DNA from: Fulvivirga sp. M361
GTDB lineage: Bacteria; Bacteroidota; Bacteroidia; Cytophagales; Cyclobacteriaceae
Direction: 5' to 3'
NCBI RefSeq assembly: GCF_007097395.1
Contig: NZ_VKDC01000011.1
Coordinates: 1-64,000, forward strand
Length of the DNA: 64,000 nt
Positions 1 to 8,022 of the stretch are shown here, piece after piece. The first letter of the stretch is position 1. Each line of letters starts with the position of its first letter. The position numbers and the translations under genes are program-made. The notes beneath the pieces are model-generated. The model saw only the letters and a list, made by a program, of their open reading frames with translations, was not told the DNA's origin and ran no database searches.

Positions 1-66
1 GCTTTCTCCTGACTCTTTCCATTGGCGGTAAAGAATACGCATCTGTTCCTGATCATGTCTTTTCAT
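1..66 (-). mobile_element. N-terminus of IS66-like TnpA accessory protein (cut by window edge)
   Basis: Reading the minus strand from the ATG at 66, 22 open codons run off the window. They begin MKRHDQEQM and continue with a YRQWKESGES stretch. This resembles the opening of IS66-family TnpA/OrfA accessory proteins, which typically start with a short helix followed by W-x-x-S-G-x-S before the helix-turn-helix. It follows directly on a gene that loses homology at about 130, as expected if an insertion sequence landed there. Only 22 residues are visible, so this is an inference; I could not define the terminal inverted repeat with certainty. Confidence 0.4.
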
Positions 67-109
67 GACACAAGTTTATCGCTTTTTACCACTCCCTCAA
101 ATATGGATT

Positions 110-268
110 TTATCGGACGGATACATTCATCCTCCCCTTCTCCTGTAACCGTTCAGCATACAGTTCATAAAGATCGCCTCTTAATACCTCAACCTCTTCT
201 TTCCTGCAAAACCATCCAAGCAATCGGTCTAACCACCCGGGAGGTGTTGTTCTGGGTGATTCATTCAT
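110..268 (-). pseudogene. Truncated ABC transporter permease (N-terminal prefix domain only)
   Basis: The frame starts at ATG 268, overlapping the PadR stop by 8 bp, and encodes 52 residues before a stop. The first about 46 residues (PPGWLDRLLGWFCRKEEVEV, then LRGDLYELYAERLQEKGR) match the short N-terminal prefix domain of large Bacteroidota MacB/FtsX-type permeases that sit directly behind PadR genes. The usual protein is about 800 residues. Here similarity stops at residue 46, six residues before the stop, and IS-like sequence follows, so the gene is interrupted. Transport function cannot be expected from this fragment. The overlap with PadR shows the ancestral two-gene operon. Confidence 0.6.
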
Positions 269-593
269 TGGACAAGCTTAATTTTGGAAGTGAATGATAC
301 AAGGTAGATCTAAGCTGATAAGAATGATCAAGCGCTTTCCTTCCGTATGCTGTGATAGCATAAAATCGTTTTCTCCGCCCTCCTCGCTCCTGCGTAGCCC
401 CCCCTTCAAATGAATCTACAAATCCTTTTTTCTGAAGACGGTTCAATGCAGAATGCAAAGCACCTATACTCGGATTCCGTTCTGTACGCTCCTTAAGTTC
501 ATTTTTGATGGATATACTATAAGATTCATTCCCAAGCGTACCAATAACGAGGAGTACCAATTCTTCGAATTCACCTAGCTGTGTATATTTCAT
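261..593 (-). CDS. PadR family transcriptional regulator
   Basis: 110 residues, the normal size for short PadR proteins. The N-terminus (LGEFEELVLLVIGTLGNESYSI) is the PadR winged-helix start. The middle carries the recognition helix and the SIGALHSALNRLQKKGFV segment (alignment core P/SIG-x-L-x-x-L-x-R-L), and the wing holds GGRRKRFYAITAYGRKAL. In Bacteroidota this subtype is co-transcribed with a prefix-domain ABC permease and presumably represses it in response to a ligand. The permease partner overlaps its stop codon but is truncated here, so the regulator may have lost its target. Confidence 0.85.
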   Translation of the reverse strand: MKYTQLGEFEELVLLVIGTLGNESYSISIKNELKERTERNPSIGALHSALNRLQKKGFVDSFEGGATQERGGRRKRFYAITAYGRKALDHSYQLRSTLYHSLPKLSLSNE

Positions 594-749
594 ATGATAT
601 CCGAAACGAAGAAAAAATTCATTTGTTTCCTAATTGTATAAATAATATATAAAAGCTCAGAGCAATTATTCTTTTAGTTCAAAGATTTTAAAGGGATTAT
701 AGCAATAAACAGGTAAATACCTGTTCTCCCAATCAGGAGTTTGAATAGA

Positions 750-908
750 ATGAATCTGATCAACAAATCACTTAAGGTGTATCCGGATACCTGGTATATG
801 CTATTAAGTAAGAATATCTGCCATTATTTCCTGGGGAGCAGGAAAAAAGCTTTGGTAACCCTTAAAAAAGCGAATGAATTATCCCTGGAAAATTCCAGGC
901 GAGGTTAG
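750..908 (+). pseudogene. Short TPR-like fragment (52 codons)
   Basis: A 52-codon frame between the PadR and S41-like genes. Residues 10-45 (VYPDTWYMLLSKNICHYFLG, then KKALVTLKKANELS) follow the spacing of a tetratricopeptide unit (W-x-x-L...G-x-x-x-x-A...A). This type ends many serine hydrolase/TPR proteins in this phylum. An AGGAG lies 10 bp before the ATG, which could be chance. It is more likely the tail of a lost gene than a functional small protein. The rest of 594-988 is AT-rich and holds nothing else I can recognise. Confidence 0.3.
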
Positions 909-988
909 CAGAAATTAAAACTGAAATCATCAATAATACGTATAAATTGCCTGATTATTGAATAGTTCTAATTTATTGACCCTACAAG

Positions 989-2506
989 ATGTTCAGAACA
1001 CTGATTTTATTGCTCTTGTCCATACAATTTTTTACTTTGAAGGCCCAGGTAAAGCGTGATCTGACGAAAAGTCAGTGGAAAGAAGACATTAATTTCTTAA
1101 AAACACAGATCAAAAAAACTTTTCCTGACTTTGACGATCGTATCAGCGAGACGGCTTTTGACAGTCAGTTGGAAGCGTCTTTAAATCAGGAATCATCCAC
1201 GGAGATCGTCCTGGAAATCCAAAGAGCGCTGGGACTTCTCGAAGATGAAGGCACGTCTATCTATCCTTTCCAAAAAGCATTTGATAGCCCCGTACTGCCC
1301 ATAAAAAGCTATTGGTTTTCTGATGGAATGTATATCTGCGATGCGAATGAAGCGAACCAACCATTGATAGGCAAAAAGATCGTAAGGATAAACGGTGAAA
1401 CTGTTGAAAACCTGTTCGAAAAAATGAAACCCTATCTCCCGGGTGATAATTTATCCTACAAGAAGTATGCCTTCCCTATGTACTCGCAAATTTCTGCATG
1501 GCTGACCGCAGCAGGAACAGAGAGCATGGAAAAGTACATAACACTAGAGTTAGAAAATGGAGAATCGATAAATGTTCCGTTCGAAACAGTCTCTGAATAT
1601 ATCAAAATCAAGAGAAATCTGGTTGGTAACAGGGAATCTGGCTTTACTGGCAAAAAATTTGAAGGCAGTTACTATTGGAAAGAGTACATCCCTGAACATA
1701 AACTATTAACAATTCAGTTTCTAAGAATTATCAACGATCCTTCAGGCATCCCATTCAAACAATTTGTAAAAGAGATCAGCAACGATCTTAACGAGAAAGA
1801 CATCGAAAGGATAATAGTAGATAATCGCTTTGGTGGAGGTGGTAATGGTTTTAAACTAAAGCCATTTACGGATTTGATAAAAAATCACCTGATAAGTTAT
1901 CCTGAGAAAGCGTTGTTCATATTCACGAGTAGGGCAACCAAAGGTACAATTGCAGAATTGACTTCCATATTAGCCAATAACACACCAGCCATATTGGTGG
2001 GTGAAAATACAGGAGAGGGAGCTAACTCCGTCGGCGATATTAAGAAAATCGAATTACCGAATTCCGGAATCAATGTATCTGTTACACATACGCTATGGAA
2101 AACCAGTTGGGATAAAGATGTAAGAAATACACTCCAACCGGAAAAGACCATCGCATATAGTCATGAGCATCATAAAAGCAGGCAAGACCCGTGGTATAAT
2201 GCCACGTTGAGTATGCCTGAGGAAAAACCTTCAAAAGCTTTACTATCGTCAGAAATGAGACAAAAACTGGTGGGTAGCTATAGCATTGGCGGCCAAAAAA
2301 TGACGATTTACGAAGACAATGGAAAAGTATATGCTACAGTAAAACGAGCGATAAAAAGTTTTTTTGAACTTCACACACAATTATATGATGGTGGCGCTAA
2401 CCGGCTATCTACCGACTTAAACGACGTATTCATTTTTTACGATATGAATGGGAACAGGCCTATATTAAGCGTCCAGTGGAAAGAAATACTGATAGAAAAC
2501 CCATAG
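989..2506 (+). CDS. Secreted S41-like (C-terminal processing peptidase fold) protein, probably inactive
   Basis: 505 residues with a signal peptide (1-20, ending LKA-Q). A PDZ-like strand pair is visible near 128-141 (KKIVRINGETVE). The S41 core follows from about 238: LLTIQFLR, IERIIVDNRFGGGGNG (273-287) and the segment 311-350 (IFTSRATKGTIAEL ... VGENTGEGANSVGD), which matches the family pattern R-x-T-F-S-A-A ... VGE-x-T-G-x-x-x-N-x-x-GD. At the position of the catalytic serine the sequence has K-G-T instead of F-S-A, so proteolysis is doubtful. The last about 100 residues form an extra beta-rich domain. Periplasmic or outer membrane location is inferred. It stands alone on its strand. Confidence 0.65.
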   Translation: MFRTLILLLLSIQFFTLKAQVKRDLTKSQWKEDINFLKTQIKKTFPDFDDRISETAFDSQLEASLNQESSTEIVLEIQRALGLLEDEGTSIYPFQKAFDSPVLPIKSYWFSDGMYICDANEANQPLIGKKIVRINGETVENLFEKMKPYLPGDNLSYKKYAFPMYSQISAWLTAAGTESMEKYITLELENGESINVPFETVSEYIKIKRNLVGNRESGFTGKKFEGSYYWKEYIPEHKLLTIQFLRIINDPSGIPFKQFVKEISNDLNEKDIERIIVDNRFGGGGNGFKLKPFTDLIKNHLISYPEKALFIFTSRATKGTIAELTSILANNTPAILVGENTGEGANSVGDIKKIELPNSGINVSVTHTLWKTSWDKDVRNTLQPEKTIAYSHEHHKSRQDPWYNATLSMPEEKPSKALLSSEMRQKLVGSYSIGGQKMTIYEDNGKVYATVKRAIKSFFELHTQLYDGGANRLSTDLNDVFIFYDMNGNRPILSVQWKEILIENP

Positions 2507-2656
2507 CTAAATTAATTTTATGGTTAGACTTAATGTTCTGAAAACTATGAAATAGTAAGCCAGAAAAAAGAACATAGCTACTGCCATCCCAGCAAAATTC
2601 CTTCTGGAACCATTTGATTTATTTTTAGCAAACGAGTCAGGCAGTCTACTCCTCAC
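2507..2656 (-). other. Possible small membrane protein ORF (49 codons) in the 2507-2767 spacer
   Basis: On the minus strand a GTG at 2656 opens 49 codons ending in a single hydrophobic stretch (MAVAMFFFLAYYFIVF) just before a TAG immediately after the S41-like gene. An upstream hydrophobic run precedes the GTG in the same frame. I recognise no family, and there is no clear ribosome site. It could be a gene remnant or chance. Confidence 0.2.
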
Positions 2657-2767
2657 TCCCAAAAAGAAAAACGCTACTTAATTCCACAGAAGGCATCTTA
2701 ATTTTCTTAATTTGAAGTTTTGAGACAAACAGTCTTTACAATCTGTTAAAATTAGAGAACATAGTGT

Positions 2768-3328
2768 ATGAATTTACGAAGTTATTGGGCCCTCGTGCTA
2801 CTATTGAATGGAATTGCGCTACACGCTCAAAACATTATTGGGCCTCAAAAAGGATATTCAGCGCAAATCGGCACAACCGTCTCCATGTTGGAAGATCTGA
2901 AAAAGCGAGTCACCAATAGTGTTGTAAACCTTAACATGGCAGAAGTAGATTTTCTCCTGGATGAAAAAGCGAATAGAATAGGTGCGTTGATTTTACACCT
3001 TGCAGCTACAGAAAAATACTACCAATTATACACTTTTGAAAACAGAGGCTTTAACAAAGAAGAATCAGAAAAGTGGGATGTAGCGCTTAGTTTAGGAGAT
3101 AGAGCACGTAAGTCAATCACAAACAAGCCAATAGAATTTTATCTCACCATCTGGGAAGATGTTCGGAAAGAAACTTTAAAATTATTAAAAAATAAGGATG
3201 ACGACTGGTTTGCTTCTAAAGTTAAAGGTAGTAGTATGAACAATCATTGGGCCTGGTATCATGTAATGGAGCATCAGGCTAACCATATGGGGCAAATACG
3301 ACTGATTATTAACCGTTTACCAAAATAA
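2768..3328 (+). CDS. Secreted DinB-family protein
   Basis: 186 residues with a cleavable signal peptide (1-20, ending LHAQ). The DinB four-helix bundle shows the three expected metal-ligand histidines: one in LILHLAATEKY near residue 77, and the pair in YHVMEHQANHMGQI near the C-terminus. DinB/YfiT proteins bind a divalent metal and include thiol-dependent transferases, but most, like this one, have no assigned reaction. Export to the periplasm is typical of the Bacteroidota branch. It lies 85 bp before the TIR-SIR2 gene on the same strand; I see no functional link. Confidence 0.75.
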   Translation: MNLRSYWALVLLLNGIALHAQNIIGPQKGYSAQIGTTVSMLEDLKKRVTNSVVNLNMAEVDFLLDEKANRIGALILHLAATEKYYQLYTFENRGFNKEESEKWDVALSLGDRARKSITNKPIEFYLTIWEDVRKETLKLLKNKDDDWFASKVKGSSMNNHWAWYHVMEHQANHMGQIRLIINRLPK

Positions 3329-3413
3329 AGAAAGGACGAATTAGAAAACACCGGCAACGGACATACTGCACTTTAGGTCGACGCACTAAGTATCCAAAAT
3401 CGTTAGTCAATAT

Positions 3414-4733
3414 ATGAATGTATTCATTAGTTATAGCCAAAACGACGAGAAATATGCTGATTTAATCTCTAAAAGACTCCGGGAAACCGGCCATGAAGTA
3501 TGGTACGACGACTGGAAAATCAGAGAGGGGGATAACCTGATCAGTAAAATTGAAGAGGGCCTGAGAAATACGGACGCCATTATTATTATCGTAAGTCAGC
3601 ATTCTCTCCAATCGGAATGGGTCAAGCAAGAGTACTCGGTGATCGCTTTTAGTGATATCTCTAAAAAGAAAGCCCGTATCATCCCAGTGCTGGTAGATAA
3701 AAGTACGGTGCCACAATATTTATCACGGTACTTGTATGTTGATTTAACCAACGACCAGTCTTTGGGCATAGACCGTATTGTCAATGCGCTGTCCGGTGAG
3801 ATTGCTGAACACCCCATAGGAAGTGAAGTTGACGAAAGGAATTACGATGCAGCCTATGGCTCTTTATCAGAGGCCCTGAAATCGGGAAAACTGACCCTGG
3901 TTTGCGGAGCAGGTGTTTCCATTGGTGCGGGAATACCTTCATGGAATACGTTATTATTGAGACTACTGGAATCAATGATGATCAAAATATCGAATGACCA
4001 TTCAATTTCTTTAAAAAATGTCAGTGCGAATGAGTTTCAGAAAAGGCTTGGGTCATCTTCATTGATGATCGGGAAATACTTAAAGTCCAATCTTGGAAAG
4101 GATTTTCTGCCGGAATTGCGAGAAGCGCTCTATCAAGGTAATCCCACTTGCTGCGATTTAATTGATGCCATTGTCGAATTGTCAAGACCACAGAGAAATG
4201 GAATGCCATTGGACTCGATCATAACCTTTAATTTCGATGCACTCATAGAAGAAAATTTAGATAATACCAACATTAAACACAAGACCATTTCAGCAGAAGG
4301 TTTAAGAAATGATCCCTCTGCTTTACCGATCTACCATGTACATGGTTTTTTGCCCAGAAAGGGTAAAGTGCCCAAAGAGACAGAAATTGTGTTCAGTGAA
4401 GATGCTTATCATGCTCAATTTATTGATCCATTTAGTTGGTCAAATCTGATACAACTCAACAAATTAGGTCAGAATACCTGCTTACTGATCGGCCTTAGTC
4501 TCACCGATTCTAATTTGAGACGGCTACTCGATGTATCCAATAGAAAAGACCCTTCAAAAAACCTTAACCATTACATTATTAAAAAAACCCCCAATTTTAA
4601 GGACAGTAGTGAAACGGTGGATAAAATGACCATGCTTTTGGAAGAGCAAGATGCCAATGAATTGGGTTTAAATGTTATCTGGGCCGATACATTCGATGAG
4701 ATGCCCGATATCATCAGAAAAATATGTGATTAG
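3414..4733 (+). CDS. TIR-SIR2 fusion protein (candidate anti-phage NADase)
   Basis: 439 residues, no signal peptide. Residues 1-130 form a TIR domain: VFISYSQND at 3-11, a DD/W strand at 31-34, and SQHSLQSEWVKQE at 61-73, in which E73 matches the TIR NADase catalytic glutamate. Residues 155-439 form a SIR2 domain: LVCGAGVSIGAGIPSW (162-177, NAD-binding), TFNFDALIE (271-279, N273) and YHVHGF (307-312, H310 as the catalytic histidine), then LLIGLSLTDSNLRRLL. Both NAD-consuming folds therefore retain active-site residues in one chain. In Thoeris a TIR protein makes a cyclic-ADPR signal that activates a separate SIR2-SLOG protein; here no SLOG domain or partner gene is present. A defence role with NAD depletion is inferred. 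Confidence 0.85.
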   Translation: MNVFISYSQNDEKYADLISKRLRETGHEVWYDDWKIREGDNLISKIEEGLRNTDAIIIIVSQHSLQSEWVKQEYSVIAFSDISKKKARIIPVLVDKSTVPQYLSRYLYVDLTNDQSLGIDRIVNALSGEIAEHPIGSEVDERNYDAAYGSLSEALKSGKLTLVCGAGVSIGAGIPSWNTLLLRLLESMMIKISNDHSISLKNVSANEFQKRLGSSSLMIGKYLKSNLGKDFLPELREALYQGNPTCCDLIDAIVELSRPQRNGMPLDSIITFNFDALIEENLDNTNIKHKTISAEGLRNDPSALPIYHVHGFLPRKGKVPKETEIVFSEDAYHAQFIDPFSWSNLIQLNKLGQNTCLLIGLSLTDSNLRRLLDVSNRKDPSKNLNHYIIKKTPNFKDSSETVDKMTMLLEEQDANELGLNVIWADTFDEMPDIIRKICD

Positions 4734-4752
4734 TTGTTTGTGGCTCCTAAGA

Positions 4753-4784
4753 AGAGTGTAAATCCATATGACTTATTACACTCT
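4753..4784 (+). terminator. Weak hairpin after the TIR-SIR2 gene
   Basis: AGAGTGTAA and TTACACTCT can form a 9-bp stem with a 14-nt loop, starting 20 bp after the stop codon. There is no U-run, so termination is only a suggestion. Confidence 0.3.
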
Positions 4785-4970
4785 CCAGGCAGTCATTGAT
4801 AAAGAAAGGCCGGCAGACATATGCTGTATTTGAGTTAAAAGGTACAATAAAAGATAGAACTGGAATTTTGAAAATCTACCAGGTCGGTATGACCACTTTC
4901 GTTCATTATTCAATTTTAACGTTAGTCACAGCATAAGTTCAAAGCAATAATTAAAAAAATAGATTATATT

Positions 4971-5002
4971 TTTGGAGTGATCATTCCAATTTTATATCTT
5001 CA
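4971..5002 (+). promoter_or_regulatory. Promoter with overlapping palindromic operator, TetR-SDR module 1
   Basis: The palindrome TTGGAnTGATCAnTCCAA lies at 4972-4989. It overlaps a TTTG (-33 element, 4971-4974). Twenty bases later comes TATCTTCA (4995-5002), a near match to the Bacteroidota -7 box TAnnTTTG. The GTG start of the TetR gene is only 4 bases further. The same half-site, TTGGAnTGA, recurs before the adjacent SDR gene, so autorepression by the TetR protein is the natural reading. Confidence 0.6.
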
Positions 5003-5006
5003 CACT

Positions 5007-5558
5007 GTGACTAAAAAAGAAGCCATAGCATCATCCGCCCTAAAACTACTTACAGAAAAAGGGGTCCATAATACACCAATGTCTGCTATCGCAAAAGCCG
5101 CAGGCACAGGGATGGGGACCATTTATAACTACTTTCCTAACAAAGAAACGCTCATCAATGAAATTTATGTAAGTATTAAGGAAAAAGAAAAGTCTGTATT
5201 GCAGGCCTTTGCATCAGACCAACCTATCAAAACACAATTTGAGGATTATTTCACTTCGATCATTGGCTTTTTCATCCATAATCCAATGTATTTTCACTTT
5301 ATGGAGCAACTTCAGGCCTCCCCCATTATAACGGAAGAAAGTAGAAATATAGGATCGGAATCGGTTGACGCTGTTATTCAGCTTTTGGTCAAAGGTAAAC
5401 AGGAGCGGGTCATCAAGGATATAGAAATAAGTGAATTATTACTATTCATCGGTGGCGCAGTTCTATCTTATTTGAGATGGCATTTTAATCAGAACGAAAC
5501 AAAACACACTGCACTAAAAAATCAAAAACAAATGGTGTGGGACGCTATTAAAGAATAA
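5007..5558 (+). CDS. TetR family repressor (module 1)
   Basis: 183 residues from GTG 5007. A longer in-frame start at 4977 lies inside the palindromic operator and upstream of the -7 box, so I reject it. Residues about 5-50 form the TetR helix-turn-helix (ASSALKLLTEKGVHNTPMSA, AKAAGTGMGTIYNYFPNKETLI), followed by an all-helical ligand domain. It lies 51 bp before an SDR gene on the same strand. A palindrome sharing its half-site stands before both genes, so it probably represses itself and the reductase. The start codon is so close to the -7 box that the mRNA would be leaderless or nearly so. Confidence 0.85.
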   Translation: MTKKEAIASSALKLLTEKGVHNTPMSAIAKAAGTGMGTIYNYFPNKETLINEIYVSIKEKEKSVLQAFASDQPIKTQFEDYFTSIIGFFIHNPMYFHFMEQLQASPIITEESRNIGSESVDAVIQLLVKGKQERVIKDIEISELLLFIGGAVLSYLRWHFNQNETKHTALKNQKQMVWDAIKE

Positions 5559-5571
5559 TTTTTTGCATGAA

Positions 5572-5595
5572 ATTGGAATGAATGTTCAATCCAAT
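5572..5595 (+). promoter_or_regulatory. Palindromic operator before the module 1 SDR gene
   Basis: A 24-bp imperfect palindrome (20 of 24 positions symmetric) with half-sites ATTGGAnTGAA and TTCAnTCCAAT. It lies between the TetR stop and the SDR start, and shares TTGGAnTGA with the operator at 4972-4989. Confidence 0.6.
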
Positions 5596-5609
5596 ATAAC
5601 TTAACTAAA

Positions 5610-6473
5610 ATGAAAAAAAACGTATTAATTACCGGAACTTCCACCGGAGTAGGACTAGAAAGTTCAATCCTGTTTGCCAGGAATGGCTACCGGGTATATG
5701 CTACTATGCGGAACCTGGATAAAGCTGACGAGCTTAGGAAAAAAATTAAAGAGGAAAATTTGACGATTGAATTGCTTCCCCTTGATGTTACGAATATTCA
5801 ATCCATTCAATCGGCTGTACAAACCATTATTGAAAAAGACGGAAGAATAGATGTGTTGATTAACAATGCAGGAGCCGGTTTTGCCAAAACAACTGAACAA
5901 TCCTCGGAGGAAGAAATCAGATCGGTAACGGAAGTAAACTATCACGGTGTAGTGTTTTGTACACAAGCTCTCTTGCCATTTATGAGAAAACAAAGGTCCG
6001 GTCAGATCATTAGTATAACCTCTGTAGGTGGTTTAGTGGGGCAACCATTCAACGAATTGTATTGCGGAGCAAAATTTGCCGTAGAAGGATTTATGGAAGG
6101 TTTAGCTACTTATGTAAGCAACGCCTTTAATATTAAGATCACCAATGTTGAGCCTGGTGGTATTGCAACAGAATTCATGAAATCGGCAGTAGAAAAAACC
6201 ACTGGTGATGACGGGCAATTAGCTTCAGGGGAGTACCTGCCAATATTCGAGAGGTATTTAGCAGGCAATCAAAAAAGAGCAAATGAAAGCAAAGAACAAG
6301 TTTATCAAACGGGACTGGAAGTAGCAGAAGTAATTCTAAAAGTGGCACAAAATGAAGATCCGCCTTTACGCGTTCGTACTTCAAAATGGGCAGAAGATTT
6401 TTGTCAGCTAAAAACACAGGCCGACCCCGATGGGACCAGATTGGTGAGCCAAATAAAAGATAGTTTTTTGTGA
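5610..6473 (+). CDS. SDR family NAD(P)-dependent oxidoreductase (module 1)
   Basis: 287 residues, classical SDR. The cofactor motif TGTSTGVG is at residues 8-15 and NNAG at 85-88. The catalytic triad is S138, Y151 and K155 (ITSVGG ... YCGAK). The substrate-side C-terminus (residues 185-287) is longer than in minimal SDRs, as in retinol- and ketone-type enzymes. The substrate is unknown. It is paired with the upstream TetR gene and shares its operator, which suggests induction by a small lipophilic compound that both proteins recognise. Cytoplasmic; no signal peptide. Confidence 0.88.
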   Translation: MKKNVLITGTSTGVGLESSILFARNGYRVYATMRNLDKADELRKKIKEENLTIELLPLDVTNIQSIQSAVQTIIEKDGRIDVLINNAGAGFAKTTEQSSEEEIRSVTEVNYHGVVFCTQALLPFMRKQRSGQIISITSVGGLVGQPFNELYCGAKFAVEGFMEGLATYVSNAFNIKITNVEPGGIATEFMKSAVEKTTGDDGQLASGEYLPIFERYLAGNQKRANESKEQVYQTGLEVAEVILKVAQNEDPPLRVRTSKWAEDFCQLKTQADPDGTRLVSQIKDSFL

Positions 6474-6554
6474 GCAACAGTTATGAACTGAACATAATAT
6501 GTTGGTCCATCACCGTAATAATCTCCATCTTTCTATTTTTGGATTCTTGCACCT

Positions 6555-6586
6555 ATGCCCAGATGTGATGTCGCGCCTCTGGGCAT
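6555..6586 (+). terminator. Hairpin after SDR module 1
   Basis: ATGCCCAGA (6555-6563) pairs with TCTGGGCAT (6578-6586), a 9-bp stem. It is followed within 10 bases by a T-rich run (ATTTTTTA). This is a plausible factor-independent terminator for the TetR-SDR unit. Confidence 0.5.
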
Positions 6587-6913
6587 AATTAGGATTTTTT
6601 AAAGTAGCGAATTTGCAGATCAGTTTCAAATCGGCAGGTTGAGGCGTGCGTCATATTTGCCAGATTTCCGCGGATTTTCCGTCCTGCATTTTCGTTCAAT
6701 GTATTAGGATTTACAATCTTTTTCTAACAAGCGATGGCCCCATTCAAGAGGGTTCTTTCAAATTAAAAGTTAACTGTCAAGAACATCAACGTCAGAGCCA
6801 AAAGCGGGTGATACCAAGAAGGTAATTACATCAAAGAGATACCTCACCTGTGGGTATTGCAAAACCTGTACCTTAGTTGATAATTAAACATCCTTCAGTT
6901 AACTTCAACTTAT
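6587..6913. other. Intergenic region without recognisable gene
   Basis: About 330 bp between the SDR terminator and the DUF1080 lipoprotein gene. I see no conserved ORF, RNA gene or repeat. The promoter of the following gene presumably lies near its right end. Confidence 0.4.
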
Positions 6914-7780
6914 ATGCGTTATTTATTCCTAATCCCGTTGTTTTTGGGGGTTTCTCAATTCAGTTGTTCGAACAGCACTCCCGACAAACCTGTTTGGGAA
7001 CAGCTTTTCAATGGAAAAGACCTGAGTGGATGGGACATTAAAATTGCCGGGCACGAACTTAGTGACAACTATAAAAACACGTTCAAAGTGGAGGACGGTC
7101 TGCTCAAGGTTAATTATAATGAATATGAACACTTTGATAACAAATTTGGTCATATCTATTATTACAAGCCCTTCTCGTATTACATCATTCGTACAGAATA
7201 TCGGTTTGTAGGTGAGCAATTGAAAGGGGGGGTACATTGGAACGTAAGAAATAGTGGGGTCATGCTTCATTCTCAGGCTGCTAATACCCTTACCAAAGAT
7301 CAGCCCTTCCCGATATCTATAGAATTGCAGCTCCTTGGAGGACTAGGAGAAGAACGTCCTACGGGTAACGTATGTACTCCGGGAACCCAGGTAGAAATGA
7401 ACGGAAAACTACTTCCGGACCACTGTATTAATTCCAGTTCAAAAACGTACAATGGTGATCAATGGGTCACTGCTGAAGCCATAGTACTCGGTGATTCAAT
7501 CATACATCACCTCATTAACGGTGATACTGTATTGACCTATAACCGTCCACAGATAGGCGCTCTTCCCTGGATCAAAAAACAACTTCCTGAGCAATACGAT
7601 TATTGGGCTGAAAGGAATGGCGAACTGCTCCGGGAAGGATACCTGGCGCTACAAGCAGAAAGCCATGCGATCCACTTCAGAAAAGTAGAACTACTCAATT
7701 TGGAAGGATGTATGGACAAAAAAGCCGTCAACTATAAATCTTATTACATAAAACCCAAACCGTCTGCCTGTTTATACTGA
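6914..7780 (+). CDS. DUF1080 (3-keto-disaccharide hydrolase-like) lipoprotein
   Basis: 288 residues. The signal peptide ends in a lipobox (SQFSC, about residue 18). The DUF1080 beta-sandwich starts at WEQLFNGKDLSGWDIK and includes the GGVHWNVRNSGVMLH and PISIELQLLGG segments typical of the family. A Cys-containing tail (EGCMDKKAVNYKSYYIKPKP) follows. DUF1080 proteins include 3-keto-glucoside hydrolases and are common in polysaccharide users. The predicted place is the outer membrane or periplasmic face. It sits between two TetR-SDR modules with its own spacer on each side; no operon is visible. Confidence 0.8.
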   Translation: MRYLFLIPLFLGVSQFSCSNSTPDKPVWEQLFNGKDLSGWDIKIAGHELSDNYKNTFKVEDGLLKVNYNEYEHFDNKFGHIYYYKPFSYYIIRTEYRFVGEQLKGGVHWNVRNSGVMLHSQAANTLTKDQPFPISIELQLLGGLGEERPTGNVCTPGTQVEMNGKLLPDHCINSSSKTYNGDQWVTAEAIVLGDSIIHHLINGDTVLTYNRPQIGALPWIKKQLPEQYDYWAERNGELLREGYLALQAESHAIHFRKVELLNLEGCMDKKAVNYKSYYIKPKPSACLY

Positions 7781-7982
7781 TATCCGGACCTCAGTGGTGT
7801 CCCGACAATTATCTCCAAATAAACACGCCAGGCATATATTTTACCTATGACCCATTCATAATCAAATTTTATTACTTACTATTTCCCAGTGTATTGACAG
7901 TTTTGCTCTTGGTAGATAGTATTTTAAGGGATGTCAGTAAGTCTGACTCCTTGACCCAGTGCCGTATTTCTTATAAAAAAAG

Positions 7983-8018
7983 ACAGACTTGTCTGTTTAT
8001 TATTTAATCATATCTTTG
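7983..8018 (+). promoter_or_regulatory. Promoter with overlapping palindromic operator, TetR-SDR module 2
   Basis: ACAGACTTGTCTGT (7983-7996) is a 14-bp palindrome with only the two central bases asymmetric. Its central TTG serves as the -33 element. Nineteen bases later TATCTTTG (8011-8018) is an exact TAnnTTTG -7 box, and the GTG start follows after 4 bases. The same palindrome with matching flanks recurs before the SDR gene at 8607-8620. Confidence 0.7.
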
Positions 8019-8022
8019 TGTT

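Noticed and set aside
22-297. Plus-strand 91-codon frame at the left edge
   Set aside because: It is antisense to the truncated permease and IS-like start, which show family similarity on the other strand.
4977-5006. Upstream GTG start for the first TetR gene
   Set aside because: It lies within the operator and upstream of the -7 box, so it would not be transcribed from that promoter.
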